Under the pieces are notes generated by a model. It was not told where the DNA came from. It worked only from the letters and a program-made list of their open reading frames with translations, and searched no databases. A stretch of 64,000 nucleotides of DNA from positions 1,289,001 to 1,353,000 of the forward strand of contig NZ_CP035501.1 of the NCBI RefSeq assembly GCF_004135585.1, written 5' to 3'. A program made the position numbers and the translations under genes. The DNA comes from Sphingosinicella sp. BN140058. Lineage in GTDB: Bacteria; Pseudomonadota; Alphaproteobacteria; Sphingomonadales; Sphingomonadaceae. How positions within the stretch are numbered: position 1 is the first letter of the stretch; every line of letters begins with the position of its first letter. Of this stretch, positions 42,651-51,478 are shown piece after piece.

Positions 42651-44267
42651 TCACCGTGTGGCGGGCGCTGTCAAAGCGGGTTGCGTGTCTCGTGCCGCCG
42701 GGCGCGCCGATGGCGGCGGCGCTGGCGCTGCGACGACCGGAGCCGATGGCGCGGCATCGCAGTCGCGATGATCGGGGGCGAAGCGCGGCAGCCGGTGCGC
42801 GGCGACCGAGGCCTGCGCGGCTTCCAGGCGGCGCGCGCCGAGCATCGTCCAGGTCCGCCAGTCCGCCTGCTGCTGCTCGAGCGCGACCAATTTGACGTTG
42901 CGCAGCCAGCCGAGCCGTTCGCGCAGCAGCGGCGCGCGCGTCCGGCTCTCGAGTTCGATCACCGGCAGCAAGGCGGATTCGCCGAGTTTGCCCAGATAGC
43001 AGAGGTCGAGGCTTGCGCCCCTGCCGCCCGCTTCGCGCGCATGCCGCACGTTCCAGCCGGCTGCGATCGCGCCGAGATCGACGAAGGCGCAGGCGGACAG
43101 CAGCAGGGTGGCGGCGAGCAGGTTGGCGTTGATCAGCCAGGCCGCGCTCTTGCGCGCCCACAGCCGCCAGCAGATCAGCACCAGGCCGATCGCGACCAGC
43201 GCCATCCACAGCAGGGCCGAGATGCGCAGGATGGTCAGCGAATAGGCTTCGACATAATCGACCGTGCGCAGCATCGTCGACGCGACCAGCAGCACGTTCT
43301 GGCCGATCCAGATCGAGACGAGGCGGCGGACCAGCCGGCTTTCCGCCATCGCGCTGCCGGGGCGGAGGGTGACCAGCACGAACAGGGCGGCGAGCAGAGC
43401 GGTGGCGATCAGGGGATAGGCGCCGCGATGGGCGTAGGAAGCGAGGGTCATGCCGTCGGGCAAAGGCGCGCCGCTCCACAGAAAGGCGATGTCGAGGCCG
43501 TTCTGCAGGGCGAAGATCGCGTTGAACGCGATCAGCGACAAGGTGACCGAGGCGAGGCTGACGCCGGGCAGCGCGAAATCCTCGTCGATCGTCCGGACGT
43601 GGCCGAGCCGCAGGCGGGTCGGACGCAGCAGGCTCCAGGCGAGGATTGCGAACAGCAGCCAGAAGACGATCCGGACGAACGAGAGCGACGCCCATGCCGC
43701 CGCCCATTCGACGTCGAGCGCGCGGCCGATCAGCGGGTTGGCGCGGGCGAACAAAGCAAGGAAGACGAGGCTGCCCATCACCGGCAGGCCGAGCAATGCG
43801 ATCCGAGACCCGCTCCGGAAGCGCGCCTTGCGGCGGCGGGCGGTCCGCGCCGTCCCGAAATCGCGAAACGGCAGCACCGGCGACGCGACCGCCTGGAAGG
43901 CGAGCCGCACCAGCCAGCGCAGGCCGTTGTCGAACCCGCTGCGCGGCAGCAGCATCGCCATCGAGGCCGCCGCCCAGAACAAGGCGGCGGCGAGCAGCGA
44001 CGGATCGGCGAACAGAGCGGTGGCGAAGGCGAGCGCCGCGCCGCTCGCGACCAGGGCGGCGCCGCTGCGGCGGATTGCCGGCCGCATCAGCCACGCGGCG
44101 GCGAGCAGCAGGACGGCGTAGAGGCCGATCGTCGAGCCGCCGCCATGCGCGAAGAACAGGAGATCGGCGATGATCACCAGGCTCGTCGCGATCGCGATCT
44201 TGACGAGGAAGCTGAAGCGGCCCCGGCCAACCGGGACGGCCGCCGGCGCGGCAGCGTCGAGATACAT
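42651..44267 (-). CDS. DUF4153/DUF4173-type polytopic membrane protein
   Basis: 538 residues with about ten to twelve hydrophobic helices in the first 430 (for example VKIAIATSLVIIADLLFFAH, LIALLGLPVMGSLVFLALFA-like segments), the string RTIDEDFALPGVSLASVTLS and YAHRGAYPLIATALLAALFV, which mark this family. The C-terminal 130 residues form a soluble part ending in an Ala/Pro-rich tail. ATG 44267 is preceded by GGGAGC. The family is often next to two-component genes and may sense or signal to them; its biochemical role is unknown. Confidence 0.8.
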   Translation of the reverse strand: MYLDAAAPAAVPVGRGRFSFLVKIAIATSLVIIADLLFFAHGGGSTIGLYAVLLLAAAWLMRPAIRRSGAALVASGAALAFATALFADPSLLAAALFWAAASMAMLLPRSGFDNGLRWLVRLAFQAVASPVLPFRDFGTARTARRRKARFRSGSRIALLGLPVMGSLVFLALFARANPLIGRALDVEWAAAWASLSFVRIVFWLLFAILAWSLLRPTRLRLGHVRTIDEDFALPGVSLASVTLSLIAFNAIFALQNGLDIAFLWSGAPLPDGMTLASYAHRGAYPLIATALLAALFVLVTLRPGSAMAESRLVRRLVSIWIGQNVLLVASTMLRTVDYVEAYSLTILRISALLWMALVAIGLVLICWRLWARKSAAWLINANLLAATLLLSACAFVDLGAIAAGWNVRHAREAGGRGASLDLCYLGKLGESALLPVIELESRTRAPLLRERLGWLRNVKLVALEQQQADWRTWTMLGARRLEAAQASVAAHRLPRFAPDHRDCDAAPSAPVVAAPAPPPSARPAARDTQPALTAPATR

Positions 44268-44513
44268 AGGTGCAGGCTCCCAATGTTGCGCCGCCCTTGT
44301 GCCCGCCGCTTGTCGATGACGGTTGCGCCGCTCGTGACCTTTCGGCCTGCGGCCCGTGCAGAATATGTGCAGACGAATGCGGCCCGACGCGCTGGCGTGA
44401 CTGCGGGCTACAAAGATGAACCATCCTTCCGCCCTGTCCAACACCGCGTTTCACCGATGCCCGGCGACATTTTCTCGTTGCGATCCGGCAGTTTGACTGC
44501 CAGCAGGAGCGGG

Positions 44514-45077
44514 ATGAGCTCCGTTGGACCCGTTCGCTTTGCCCTCCGGAGTGCGACCGAGGACGTGCACATGCGCCTGCACGCCGCGCCGGCTTTTGCC
44601 GACATTGCCGAAGGACGGCTGCCGCGCGCCGGCTATGCCGCCCTGCTCACCGCCCTGCATCGCTTCCATCACCTGCTCGATTCCGCCTGCGCCTTGCTGT
44701 GGGCCGACGCACCGCGCTCGCCCGGCCGGATCCCCGCGCTGGAGGCGGATCTTCGCCATCTCGGCCATGCGCCGGTGCCGCCGTCCGCCGGCTGGGCGCC
44801 GCCGACGGGCAGGGCCGCCGCCCTCGGCTGCCTTTATGTCGCGCAGGGCTCGACCCTCGGCGGCCGGGTGATCGCCCGCCAGCTCGATTATCTGCTCCCC
44901 GGCGCCGACGGCCGCCGCTTCTTCGCCGGCGAAGCGGCCGACGGCACCACCTGGCGCGCTCTGTGCGCGCACCTCGAAACGGAGGGCAGACGCAATCTCG
45001 CCGCGATGATCGGCGGCGCCGAAGCGGCCTTCACCCTGTTCGAACACTGTCTCGACGAGGCGCTCGTCCATGGCTGA
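44514..45077 (+). CDS. bphO: Heme oxygenase (biliverdin-producing, BphO type)
   Basis: 187 residues, all-helical heme oxygenase fold: LRSATEDVHMRLHAAPAF carries the proximal His. LTALHRFHHLLDSA, ALGCLYVAQGSTLGGRVIAR (distal helix glycines) and a C-terminal FTLFEHCLDEAL follow. It opens heme to biliverdin IXa, the chromophore of the bacteriophytochrome encoded next. ATG 44514 has AGGAG upstream. Its end overlaps the phytochrome gene by eight bases, so the two are translated together. Confidence 0.92.
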   Translation: MSSVGPVRFALRSATEDVHMRLHAAPAFADIAEGRLPRAGYAALLTALHRFHHLLDSACALLWADAPRSPGRIPALEADLRHLGHAPVPPSAGWAPPTGRAAALGCLYVAQGSTLGGRVIARQLDYLLPGADGRRFFAGEAADGTTWRALCAHLETEGRRNLAAMIGGAEAAFTLFEHCLDEALVHG

Positions 45078-47187
45078 TCTCGTCGATCTCACCGCCTGCG
45101 ACCGCGAACCGATCCACATTCCCGGCGCGATCCAGCCGCACGGCCTGCTGCTCGTCGCCGACCGCGACGGCATCGTCGTGCAATGCGCCGGCGCCTTCGA
45201 GCGGCTGCTCGGCTTCGCCGGCACGCCGCTGCGCCTGCCGCTCGCGGCGGTGCTCGGCGCCGAGGGCGCCGCCCTGGTCGACGGTTCGGGCCGCGGCGGA
45301 ACCTTCGCGACCGCCGACGGACGCGCGTTCGATCTCGCCGAACATCCTTCCGAAGCCTTGACCATCGTCGAGCTCGAGCCGGTCCAGGCCGGGCGGCCGA
45401 GCGCGGCCCAGGCCCTGTCCCGCCTGCAGCGCCTCACCCGCGCGATCGGTGCCGCGGAGTCTCCGATCGCCGCCTGCCAGATCGCCGCCGAGGCGGTGCG
45501 CGACGTCACCGGCTATGACCGGATCATGGTCTATCGCTTTCTCGGCGAAGGGGCCGGGCGCGTGATCGCCGAATCCCGCGCCGCCGGCAGCGCGACCCTG
45601 CTCCACCAGCATTTCCCGGCCAGCGACATTCCCCAGCAGGCGCGTACGCTCTACGTCCGCAACCGGATTCGGCTGATCCCCGATTCGTCCTACGTGCCGG
45701 CTCCTTTGATCGGCGGCGGGGCCACGCTCGACATGAGCGATTGCGTGCTGCGGAGCGTGTCGCCGGTCCACCTCCAATATCTGCGCAACATGGGCGTCGC
45801 CGGCTCCGCCTCGGTGTCGATCGTCATCGACGGTACCCTCTGGGGCCTGATCGCCTGCCATGCAGACGCGCCGCGGCTGATCCCGCACGAGGCGCGCCAG
45901 CTTTGCTGCGTGATCGGCGAGATCCTGTCCGGCGATCTCAAGCGCCGGGCCGAGGCGACCAACCACGCCCAGGTACTGCGCTTCGCCCGCCGCCGCGAAG
46001 AATTGGTGCCGCTGCTTCTCGCCTCCGACCGGGTCGAAACCGCGCTCGAGGCGGCGATCGCCGACGTCGCCGCTTTGGTGCCGTGCGACGGCGCGGCGGT
46101 CTGGAGCGACGGCGCCGTAACCGCGTTCGGCTCCGTGCCCGACGAAGAGGCTTTGCTGGCGCTCGGGACGTGGCTGCTGCGAGACGACGCGCCCGGCCAT
46201 TTCGCCACGCCGATGCTCGCGGCGGTTTACCCGCCCGCCTCCGGCTTCACCGCCGCCGCAAGCGGCATCGCCGCCGCGATCGTGCGCCGCGAGCCGGGGC
46301 TGGTGCTGGCCTGGTTTCGCGCCGAGCAGGTCGAGACCGTCAATTGGGCCGGCAACCCGCACAAGGCGGCGGAGCCCGGCAGCGGCGGGCTGCTGACCCC
46401 GCGCACCTCGTTCGATCTGTGGCGCGAGACGGTGCGCGGCCGCTCCTTGCCATGGACCGAAACCGAGCTCGAGGCGATCCGCCGCTTCGGCGATGCCGTG
46501 CGCGACGTCGCCGAGCACAAGAATCTGGCCGATCTCAACCGCCAGCTGCGCGCCGCGGTCGGCGCCCGCGACGAGATCATCGACAAGAAGGATCTGCTGA
46601 TGCGCGAAGTGCATCACCGGGTCCAGAACAGCCTGCAACTGGTCACCTCGATGCTCCACATCCAGGCCGCGGACGTCGACGACGAGGCGATCCGCCACCA
46701 GTTCGAGCTCGCCCGGCAGCGGGTGATGGCGGTGGCGATGGCGCACCGCCGTCTCTGGCGCGCCGACGAGGCCGACACGATCAACCTCGACACCTTTCTC
46801 GAGGAGATCGGCGAGAGCCTGCTCGAAAGCTGGGGCCCGGACTGGCAGGGCGAATTCGCGGTCCATGTCGCGCCGGTGCGGATCCCGACCAGCGACGCGG
46901 TGGTGCTCGCCCTCCTCGTCACCGAATTGCTGACCAATGCGGTCAAGCACGCCTACGACGGCGCGGTCGGCCCGCTCGAGCTGCGCGCGGAGCGCAAGGC
47001 GGAAGGCACCAGCCTCGAAGTGTCGGTCTGCGACCGCGGCAAGGGCTTCACCGGCGGCGACAAGGCCGGCAGCTTCGGCTCCCGCCTCACCCGCGGCCTC
47101 GTCCGCCAGCTCAAGGGCCGGATCGACTTCCTCGACAACCAGCCCGGCACCCGCGCAATCCTCACCCTCCCCCACCGCAGCGCCTGA
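45070..47187 (+). CDS. bphP: Bacteriophytochrome histidine kinase
   Basis: 705 residues. PAS domain with the biliverdin-binding Cys10 (TACDREPIHIPGAIQPHG), GAF domain (FPASDIPQQAR, SPVHLQYLRNMGV), PHY domain with the tongue motif TPRTSFDLWRE, then a HisKA_2/HWE-type kinase (MREVHHRVQNSLQLVTSML, His near 515) and an ATPase domain (LLTNAVKHAYDG, SVCDRGKGF). It senses red/far-red light. It overlaps the heme oxygenase gene that makes its chromophore. No response regulator follows; the convergent neighbour is another HWE-type kinase. Confidence 0.95.
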   Translation: MADLVDLTACDREPIHIPGAIQPHGLLLVADRDGIVVQCAGAFERLLGFAGTPLRLPLAAVLGAEGAALVDGSGRGGTFATADGRAFDLAEHPSEALTIVELEPVQAGRPSAAQALSRLQRLTRAIGAAESPIAACQIAAEAVRDVTGYDRIMVYRFLGEGAGRVIAESRAAGSATLLHQHFPASDIPQQARTLYVRNRIRLIPDSSYVPAPLIGGGATLDMSDCVLRSVSPVHLQYLRNMGVAGSASVSIVIDGTLWGLIACHADAPRLIPHEARQLCCVIGEILSGDLKRRAEATNHAQVLRFARRREELVPLLLASDRVETALEAAIADVAALVPCDGAAVWSDGAVTAFGSVPDEEALLALGTWLLRDDAPGHFATPMLAAVYPPASGFTAAASGIAAAIVRREPGLVLAWFRAEQVETVNWAGNPHKAAEPGSGGLLTPRTSFDLWRETVRGRSLPWTETELEAIRRFGDAVRDVAEHKNLADLNRQLRAAVGARDEIIDKKDLLMREVHHRVQNSLQLVTSMLHIQAADVDDEAIRHQFELARQRVMAVAMAHRRLWRADEADTINLDTFLEEIGESLLESWGPDWQGEFAVHVAPVRIPTSDAVVLALLVTELLTNAVKHAYDGAVGPLELRAERKAEGTSLEVSVCDRGKGFTGGDKAGSFGSRLTRGLVRQLKGRIDFLDNQPGTRAILTLPHRSA

Positions 47188-47210
47188 CGCAAACGGGTAA
47201 CCTGTCCCAT

Positions 47211-47435
47211 CCTCCCTGTGAGCGAAGCTGATGGGGAGGCGGACCGCACGAAGTGCGGTGAAGGGGCAGCAACCAGAGAGGCGCATCCGCCGGCCATGCT
47301 TCTTATCCTCCCTGTCGCCGCAGGCGATGGGGAGGGGGACCATGCGAAGCATGGTGGAGGGGCCATCCGGCGCTGGAGCTCCTTCACCACCCGTCGGGTG
47401 ATCCCCTCCCCATCCGCTTCGCGGACTGGGAGGAT
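47211..47435. repeat. Third interspersed repeat family, two direct and one inverted copy
   Basis: TCCTCCCTGT...GATGGGGAGG occurs at 47211-47267 and 47307-47362, each with a small internal palindrome (CCGCACGAAGTGCGG, ACCATGCGAAGCATGGT). An inverted copy runs from about 47378 to 47435 (CCCCTCCCCATCCGC...GACTGGGAGGA). The array lies between two convergent kinase genes, where it may act as a bidirectional terminator. Confidence 0.8.
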
Positions 47436-47459
47436 TGTCGATCGAAAGGGGAAGCGCCC

Positions 47460-49634
47460 CTATCCCGGCAGCCGTGCCTCCAGCACGCAGACCACGCCTT
47501 CGGGCGCGAAGTCGATGCGGGTGGTGCCGCCGAATTCGGCCGCCAGGGCGCGCTCGATCATCCGCGATCCGAAGCCGCGGCGGCTCGGCGCCGCCACCCG
47601 GGGTCCGCCCGTTTCGCGCCAGGTGAAGTGCAGCCTGTCGCCGTCCACGCGCCAGCGCACCAAGACCCGGCCCTCGGACGCCGAGAGCGCGCCATATTTG
47701 GCGGCGTTGGTGCACAATTCGTGGACCGCCAGCGCCAGCGCGACCGCGGTCTTGGCCGGGAGCCGCAGGTCCGGTCCCTCGATCGACACGCGGCCGCCGG
47801 TCTCGAGCGGGGCGAGCGCATCGGCAAGGACATCCGCGATCGACGCCGCCTCCCAGCGCTCGCGGGTCAGCAGATCGTGCGCGGTCGAGAGCGCGGTCAG
47901 CCGCCCCTCGAAGGCGCGGCGGGCCGCGGCGGGAATGTCGGCGCCGCGAAAGCTCTGGTGGACGATCGCCTGGACCAGAGCGAGGATGTTCTTGACCCGG
48001 TGGTTGAGCTCGTTGACCAGCAGCCGCTGATGGTCCTCGGCGGCGCGCCGCTCGGTCACGTCCATGTTGGTGCCGACCATGCGGAGCGGCGTGCCGTCGT
48101 CCGCATAGAGGAAGCGGCCGGAGCCTTCGATCCAGCGGACCGCGCCGTCGGGGCGGCGGATGCGGAAGCCGAAGTCGAGCCGGTCGCGCCGCGCCGCCAT
48201 CGCGCCGGCCATCGCCGCCTCCATCGCGGCCCCGTCCTCCGGCACCACGCACGCCGCCCAATCGGCGATGTTGCCGCCGAAGCTGCCCGCCGGCAGCCCG
48301 AACAGGGCTTCCTCCTGCGCGCTCCACACCACCTTGCCGGTCTGTACGTACCAGTCGAAGATGCCGATGCCGTGGGTGGTGACGGCGAGGTCGAGCCGCT
48401 CGGCGACTTCCGCCAGCGCCTCGCTCGCAGCGCGCTCGTCGGTGACGTCGCGGAAGGTGCCGACGACGTAGCGCGGCCGCCCGTCCGGGGCTCGTTCGAC
48501 GGCGCCGACCGCGTGCAGCCGGCGGACGCCGCCGCCGGGTTGAACGACCCGATATTCGACGTCGTAGATCGGAGTCTCGCCGGCGAGCGCGGCGGCGAAG
48601 GCAGCCTCCGTCGCCGCGCGGTCTGCCGGGTAGAGCAGGCCGCGCCACTCGGTCAGCCCGACCGCGCGGCCCCTGGCCGAGATGCCGAGCATCCGCGCCG
48701 AATAGTCCGACCAGCCGCCGGTGCCGCTGTCGACGTCGAACCACCAGGAGCCGAGCCGCCCCGCCTCCATCGCCACCCGCAGCCGCGCCTCGCTGTCGCG
48801 GTTCGCGGCCTCCGCCCGCTTGCGCTCGGTGACGTCCAGGATCGTGCCGACCGAGCGCAGCCCGGCAGCATCCGGCACCATCCGTCCGGTCACCGCGATC
48901 CACCGGGTCTCGCCATCGTCGGCGCGAACGATGCGGAACTCGCGCCGGAAGTTTCCCTCGCCGCCGACCGCGCCGAGATGGTCGGTCAGCACCGTCGCCG
49001 CATCGTCCGGGTGAATGCGCTCGCGCCACATCGCGACGCTGGCGCGGCCGTCCGCGGCCGGCGCGAGGCCGAACATCGCGAACACCGTGTCGGACCAATA
49101 GCCGGTGCCGGTTTCGAGATTGATGTCGTAGATGCCGGCCCCGGTCGCCTCGACCGCGAGCTGCAGCCGCGTCTCGGTCTCGGCATGGGCGGCACGGTCG
49201 GCCCGCTCGCGGGTGACGTCGCGCTGGACGCACAGCCAGTGGGTACCATCGTCGAGAGTGACCGCGGTGATCCGCGCTTCCGTGACGAAGTCGGTGCCGT
49301 CCTTGCGCCGATTGTGCCACGCGCCCTCCCAGGCGCCGTCGCGGCGCAGGCAGGCGATCACGTCGGCGACGCGTTCGTCGTTGGCGGTGCCCGGCTCCGC
49401 ATTCAGCGTCGACACATGGCGGCCGATCAGCTCGCCCGGCGCATAGCCGAACATCCGGTCTTCGGCGGCATTGGTGTAGACGATGATCCCGGCTTCGGTG
49501 GACAGGCTGACGCCCTCGGTCATGTTCTCGACGATCAGCCGGTAGCGGGCGAGGTCCGCATCGGCGCGGTCGCGGATCGGGTGCGCCGCGGCGCTCTCCG
49601 GGCCGGGCACCGGCCATTCGTCGCTGTCGGCCAT
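47460..49634 (-). CDS. Multi-PAS sensor histidine kinase (HWE family)
   Basis: 724 residues, no membrane helix. Four PAS/PAC units follow one another: near 30-140 (VENMTEGVSLSTEAGIIVYT), 150-270 (FRIVRADDGETRWIAVTGR), 275-400 and 405-520 (RWIEGSGRFLYADDGTPLRM). Each ends in an [I/F/M]-x-DVT motif. The kinase core has LLVNELNHRVKNILALVQAI, then VHELCTNAAKYGALS and a late WRETGGP, all diagnostic of the HWE family. It is cytoplasmic and may sense light, redox state or ligands; conserved flavin Cys motifs (NCRFLQ) are absent. It converges with the bacteriophytochrome gene. Confidence 0.92.
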   Translation of the reverse strand: MADSDEWPVPGPESAAAHPIRDRADADLARYRLIVENMTEGVSLSTEAGIIVYTNAAEDRMFGYAPGELIGRHVSTLNAEPGTANDERVADVIACLRRDGAWEGAWHNRRKDGTDFVTEARITAVTLDDGTHWLCVQRDVTRERADRAAHAETETRLQLAVEATGAGIYDINLETGTGYWSDTVFAMFGLAPAADGRASVAMWRERIHPDDAATVLTDHLGAVGGEGNFRREFRIVRADDGETRWIAVTGRMVPDAAGLRSVGTILDVTERKRAEAANRDSEARLRVAMEAGRLGSWWFDVDSGTGGWSDYSARMLGISARGRAVGLTEWRGLLYPADRAATEAAFAAALAGETPIYDVEYRVVQPGGGVRRLHAVGAVERAPDGRPRYVVGTFRDVTDERAASEALAEVAERLDLAVTTHGIGIFDWYVQTGKVVWSAQEEALFGLPAGSFGGNIADWAACVVPEDGAAMEAAMAGAMAARRDRLDFGFRIRRPDGAVRWIEGSGRFLYADDGTPLRMVGTNMDVTERRAAEDHQRLLVNELNHRVKNILALVQAIVHQSFRGADIPAAARRAFEGRLTALSTAHDLLTRERWEAASIADVLADALAPLETGGRVSIEGPDLRLPAKTAVALALAVHELCTNAAKYGALSASEGRVLVRWRVDGDRLHFTWRETGGPRVAAPSRRGFGSRMIERALAAEFGGTTRIDFAPEGVVCVLEARLPG

Positions 49635-49955
49635 GGCGCCCCCCTTCGCCGCCGAATGTATGCCGAAGCGGGGTCGCTGGATAGAGGCGCGAACCGGCCG
49701 AGCGTCCGATCCACGGCATCGGCGTTCGGCCGCCGACCGCGCGGCGCCGGCGCGCGACTTGACTTTTCCGGGTCAGTCGACCACATGGCCGTCAGCGAAG
49801 CATCATTGCAGCGTGAACTGGCGCCCGGCGCCCGGCTCTGCTTCGTCCTTTTCTGACGTCCTCCCTTTTCACGCGGGTCGGCAAAAACCCGCCGCGTTTC
49901 CGCGCGCCCTTTTGGCAGCGCGAGGGGACGCCGCTTATCTGGAAGTCTTCTCTCC
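49635..49955. other. Divergent upstream region, no supported gene
   Basis: It separates the PAS kinase (minus) from the DEAD-box gene (plus). It must hold both promoters. No operator, riboswitch or small gene is evident. Confidence 0.4.
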
Positions 49956-51386
49956 ATGTCATTCGAAACGCTCGGGCTGTCGCAGCCCGTCCTTCAGGCG
50001 CTCGCGCTCAAGGAATATACCCAGCCCTCGCCGATCCAGGCGCAGGCGATCCCGATCCTGCTCCAGGGCCGTGATCTGCTCGGCATCGCCCAGACCGGCA
50101 CCGGCAAGACGGCGGCGTTCATGCTGCCCTCGATCGATCGGCTGACCGCGTCGAAGAAGCGGCCGGCGCCGCGTTCGTGCCGGATGCTGGTGCTCGCGCC
50201 CACCCGCGAGCTCGCCTCGCAGATCGCCGAGAGCGCCCGCGCCTACAGCCGCTTCTCGCACATGTCGGTCGCCACCGTGTTCGGCGGCACCTCGATCAAC
50301 AAGAACCGTCAGGACGTGCAGCGCGGCGTCGACGTGCTCGTCGCCACGCCGGGCCGTCTGATCGATCTCATCGAGCAGCGCGCCCTCAATCTCGACAGCG
50401 TCGAGATCCTGGTGCTCGACGAAGCCGACCAGATGCTCGATCTCGGCTTCATCCATGCGCTGAAGCAGATCGTTCGGCTGCTGCCGACCAAGCGCCAGAC
50501 CTTGTTCTTCTCGGCGACCATGCCGAAGGCGATCCGCGAGCTCGCCGACAAGTTCCTGACCGATCCCGCCCAGGTCTCGGTGACTCCGGTCTCCTCGACC
50601 GCGGAGCGGGTCGATCAGTTCGTCACCTTCGTCAACCAGCCGGAGAAGCCCGCTCTGCTGACGATGATGCTGCGCTACGGCTTCGGTCCGCAGGGCTCGA
50701 TGGACCGGGTGCTGATCTTCTCGCGCACCAAGCACGGATCCGATCGTATCGTGAAGCAGCTCGCCGCCAGCGGCATCGCGTCCAACGCCATCCACGGCAA
50801 CAAGAGCCAGCCGCAGCGCGAGCGTGCCCTCGGCGAGTTCAAGTCGGGCAAGGTCAAGATTCTGATCGCGACCGACATCGCCGCCCGCGGCATCGACGTG
50901 TCGGGCGTCAGCCACGTGATCAACTTCGATCTGCCCAACGTGCCCGAGCAATATGTCCACCGTATCGGCCGCACCGCGCGTGCCGGCGCGGCCGGCGTCG
51001 CCATCGCTTTCTGCGCCGAGGATGAGCGCGCCTACCTCAAGGGCATTGAGAAGCTGACCAAGCAGAAAATCGCGATCGAGCCGCTGCCCGACAATTTCCT
51101 CGGCGAGGCGAGCAAGATCCGTAACCAGGTCAAGGCCCATCCGGAGGCCGCCGCGGCGGTCGAGCGGGAGGAGCGCTACCAGGAAGGCGTTCGCAACGGT
51201 CGCCCGCCCAAGCGCTTCCACGCCAAGCCGGCTGGTGCCGGCGGCGGCGGACGCGGCGGTCCGGGTGCCGGCCGCGGCGGCCAGGGTGCCGGTCGCGGTG
51301 GTCCGGGCGGCGGCGGTCGCGGTCGCAATGGCGGCGGCCGCAGCCAGGGCGCCGGCCAGGGTCAGGGTCGCCGCGAAGCACGCTGA
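49956..51386 (+). CDS. DEAD-box RNA helicase (RhlE-like)
   Basis: 476 residues. Motifs in order: Q motif (YTQPSPIQAQAIPILLQGRD), I AQTGTGKT, Ia PTRELASQI, GG, TPGRLIDL, II VLDEADQMLD, III SAT, IV LIFSRTKHG, V ATDIAARGIDV, VI HRIGRTARAG. After residue 410 comes a Gly/Arg-rich tail (GGGGRGGPGAGRGGQGAGRG) as in RhlE-type cold and ribosome-assembly helicases. It remodels RNA in the cytoplasm. A terminator follows immediately. Confidence 0.95.
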   Translation: MSFETLGLSQPVLQALALKEYTQPSPIQAQAIPILLQGRDLLGIAQTGTGKTAAFMLPSIDRLTASKKRPAPRSCRMLVLAPTRELASQIAESARAYSRFSHMSVATVFGGTSINKNRQDVQRGVDVLVATPGRLIDLIEQRALNLDSVEILVLDEADQMLDLGFIHALKQIVRLLPTKRQTLFFSATMPKAIRELADKFLTDPAQVSVTPVSSTAERVDQFVTFVNQPEKPALLTMMLRYGFGPQGSMDRVLIFSRTKHGSDRIVKQLAASGIASNAIHGNKSQPQRERALGEFKSGKVKILIATDIAARGIDVSGVSHVINFDLPNVPEQYVHRIGRTARAGAAGVAIAFCAEDERAYLKGIEKLTKQKIAIEPLPDNFLGEASKIRNQVKAHPEAAAAVEREERYQEGVRNGRPPKRFHAKPAGAGGGGRGGPGAGRGGQGAGRGGPGGGGRGRNGGGRSQGAGQGQGRREAR

Positions 51387-51407
51387 TCCCCAATCGCTTT
51401 CGAGATG

Positions 51408-51441
51408 AGCCCCTTTCCCTTTGCGGGAGAGGGGCTTTTTC
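51408..51441 (+). terminator. Rho-independent terminator after the DEAD-box gene
   Basis: AGCCCCTTTCCC, a five-base loop, GGGAGAGGGGCT and then TTTTTCG. The stem is 12 base pairs with one G-T wobble. It lies 21 bases after the stop. Confidence 0.88.
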
Positions 51442-51478
51442 GTTTGCGTGCGTCCCGTCTCTGCTTCAGGCGCGCCGC

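Noticed and set aside
45031..49719. Very long minus-strand open frame (about 1560 codons) opposite the phytochrome gene and extending through the PAS kinase gene
   Set aside because: It is out of frame with the true PAS kinase frame, has no start signal or domain, and arises from high GC content with few stop codons.
51387..51478. Cobalamin riboswitch upstream of the TonB receptor
   Set aside because: Only 92 bases are available and they are mostly the helicase terminator; no B12-box was seen.
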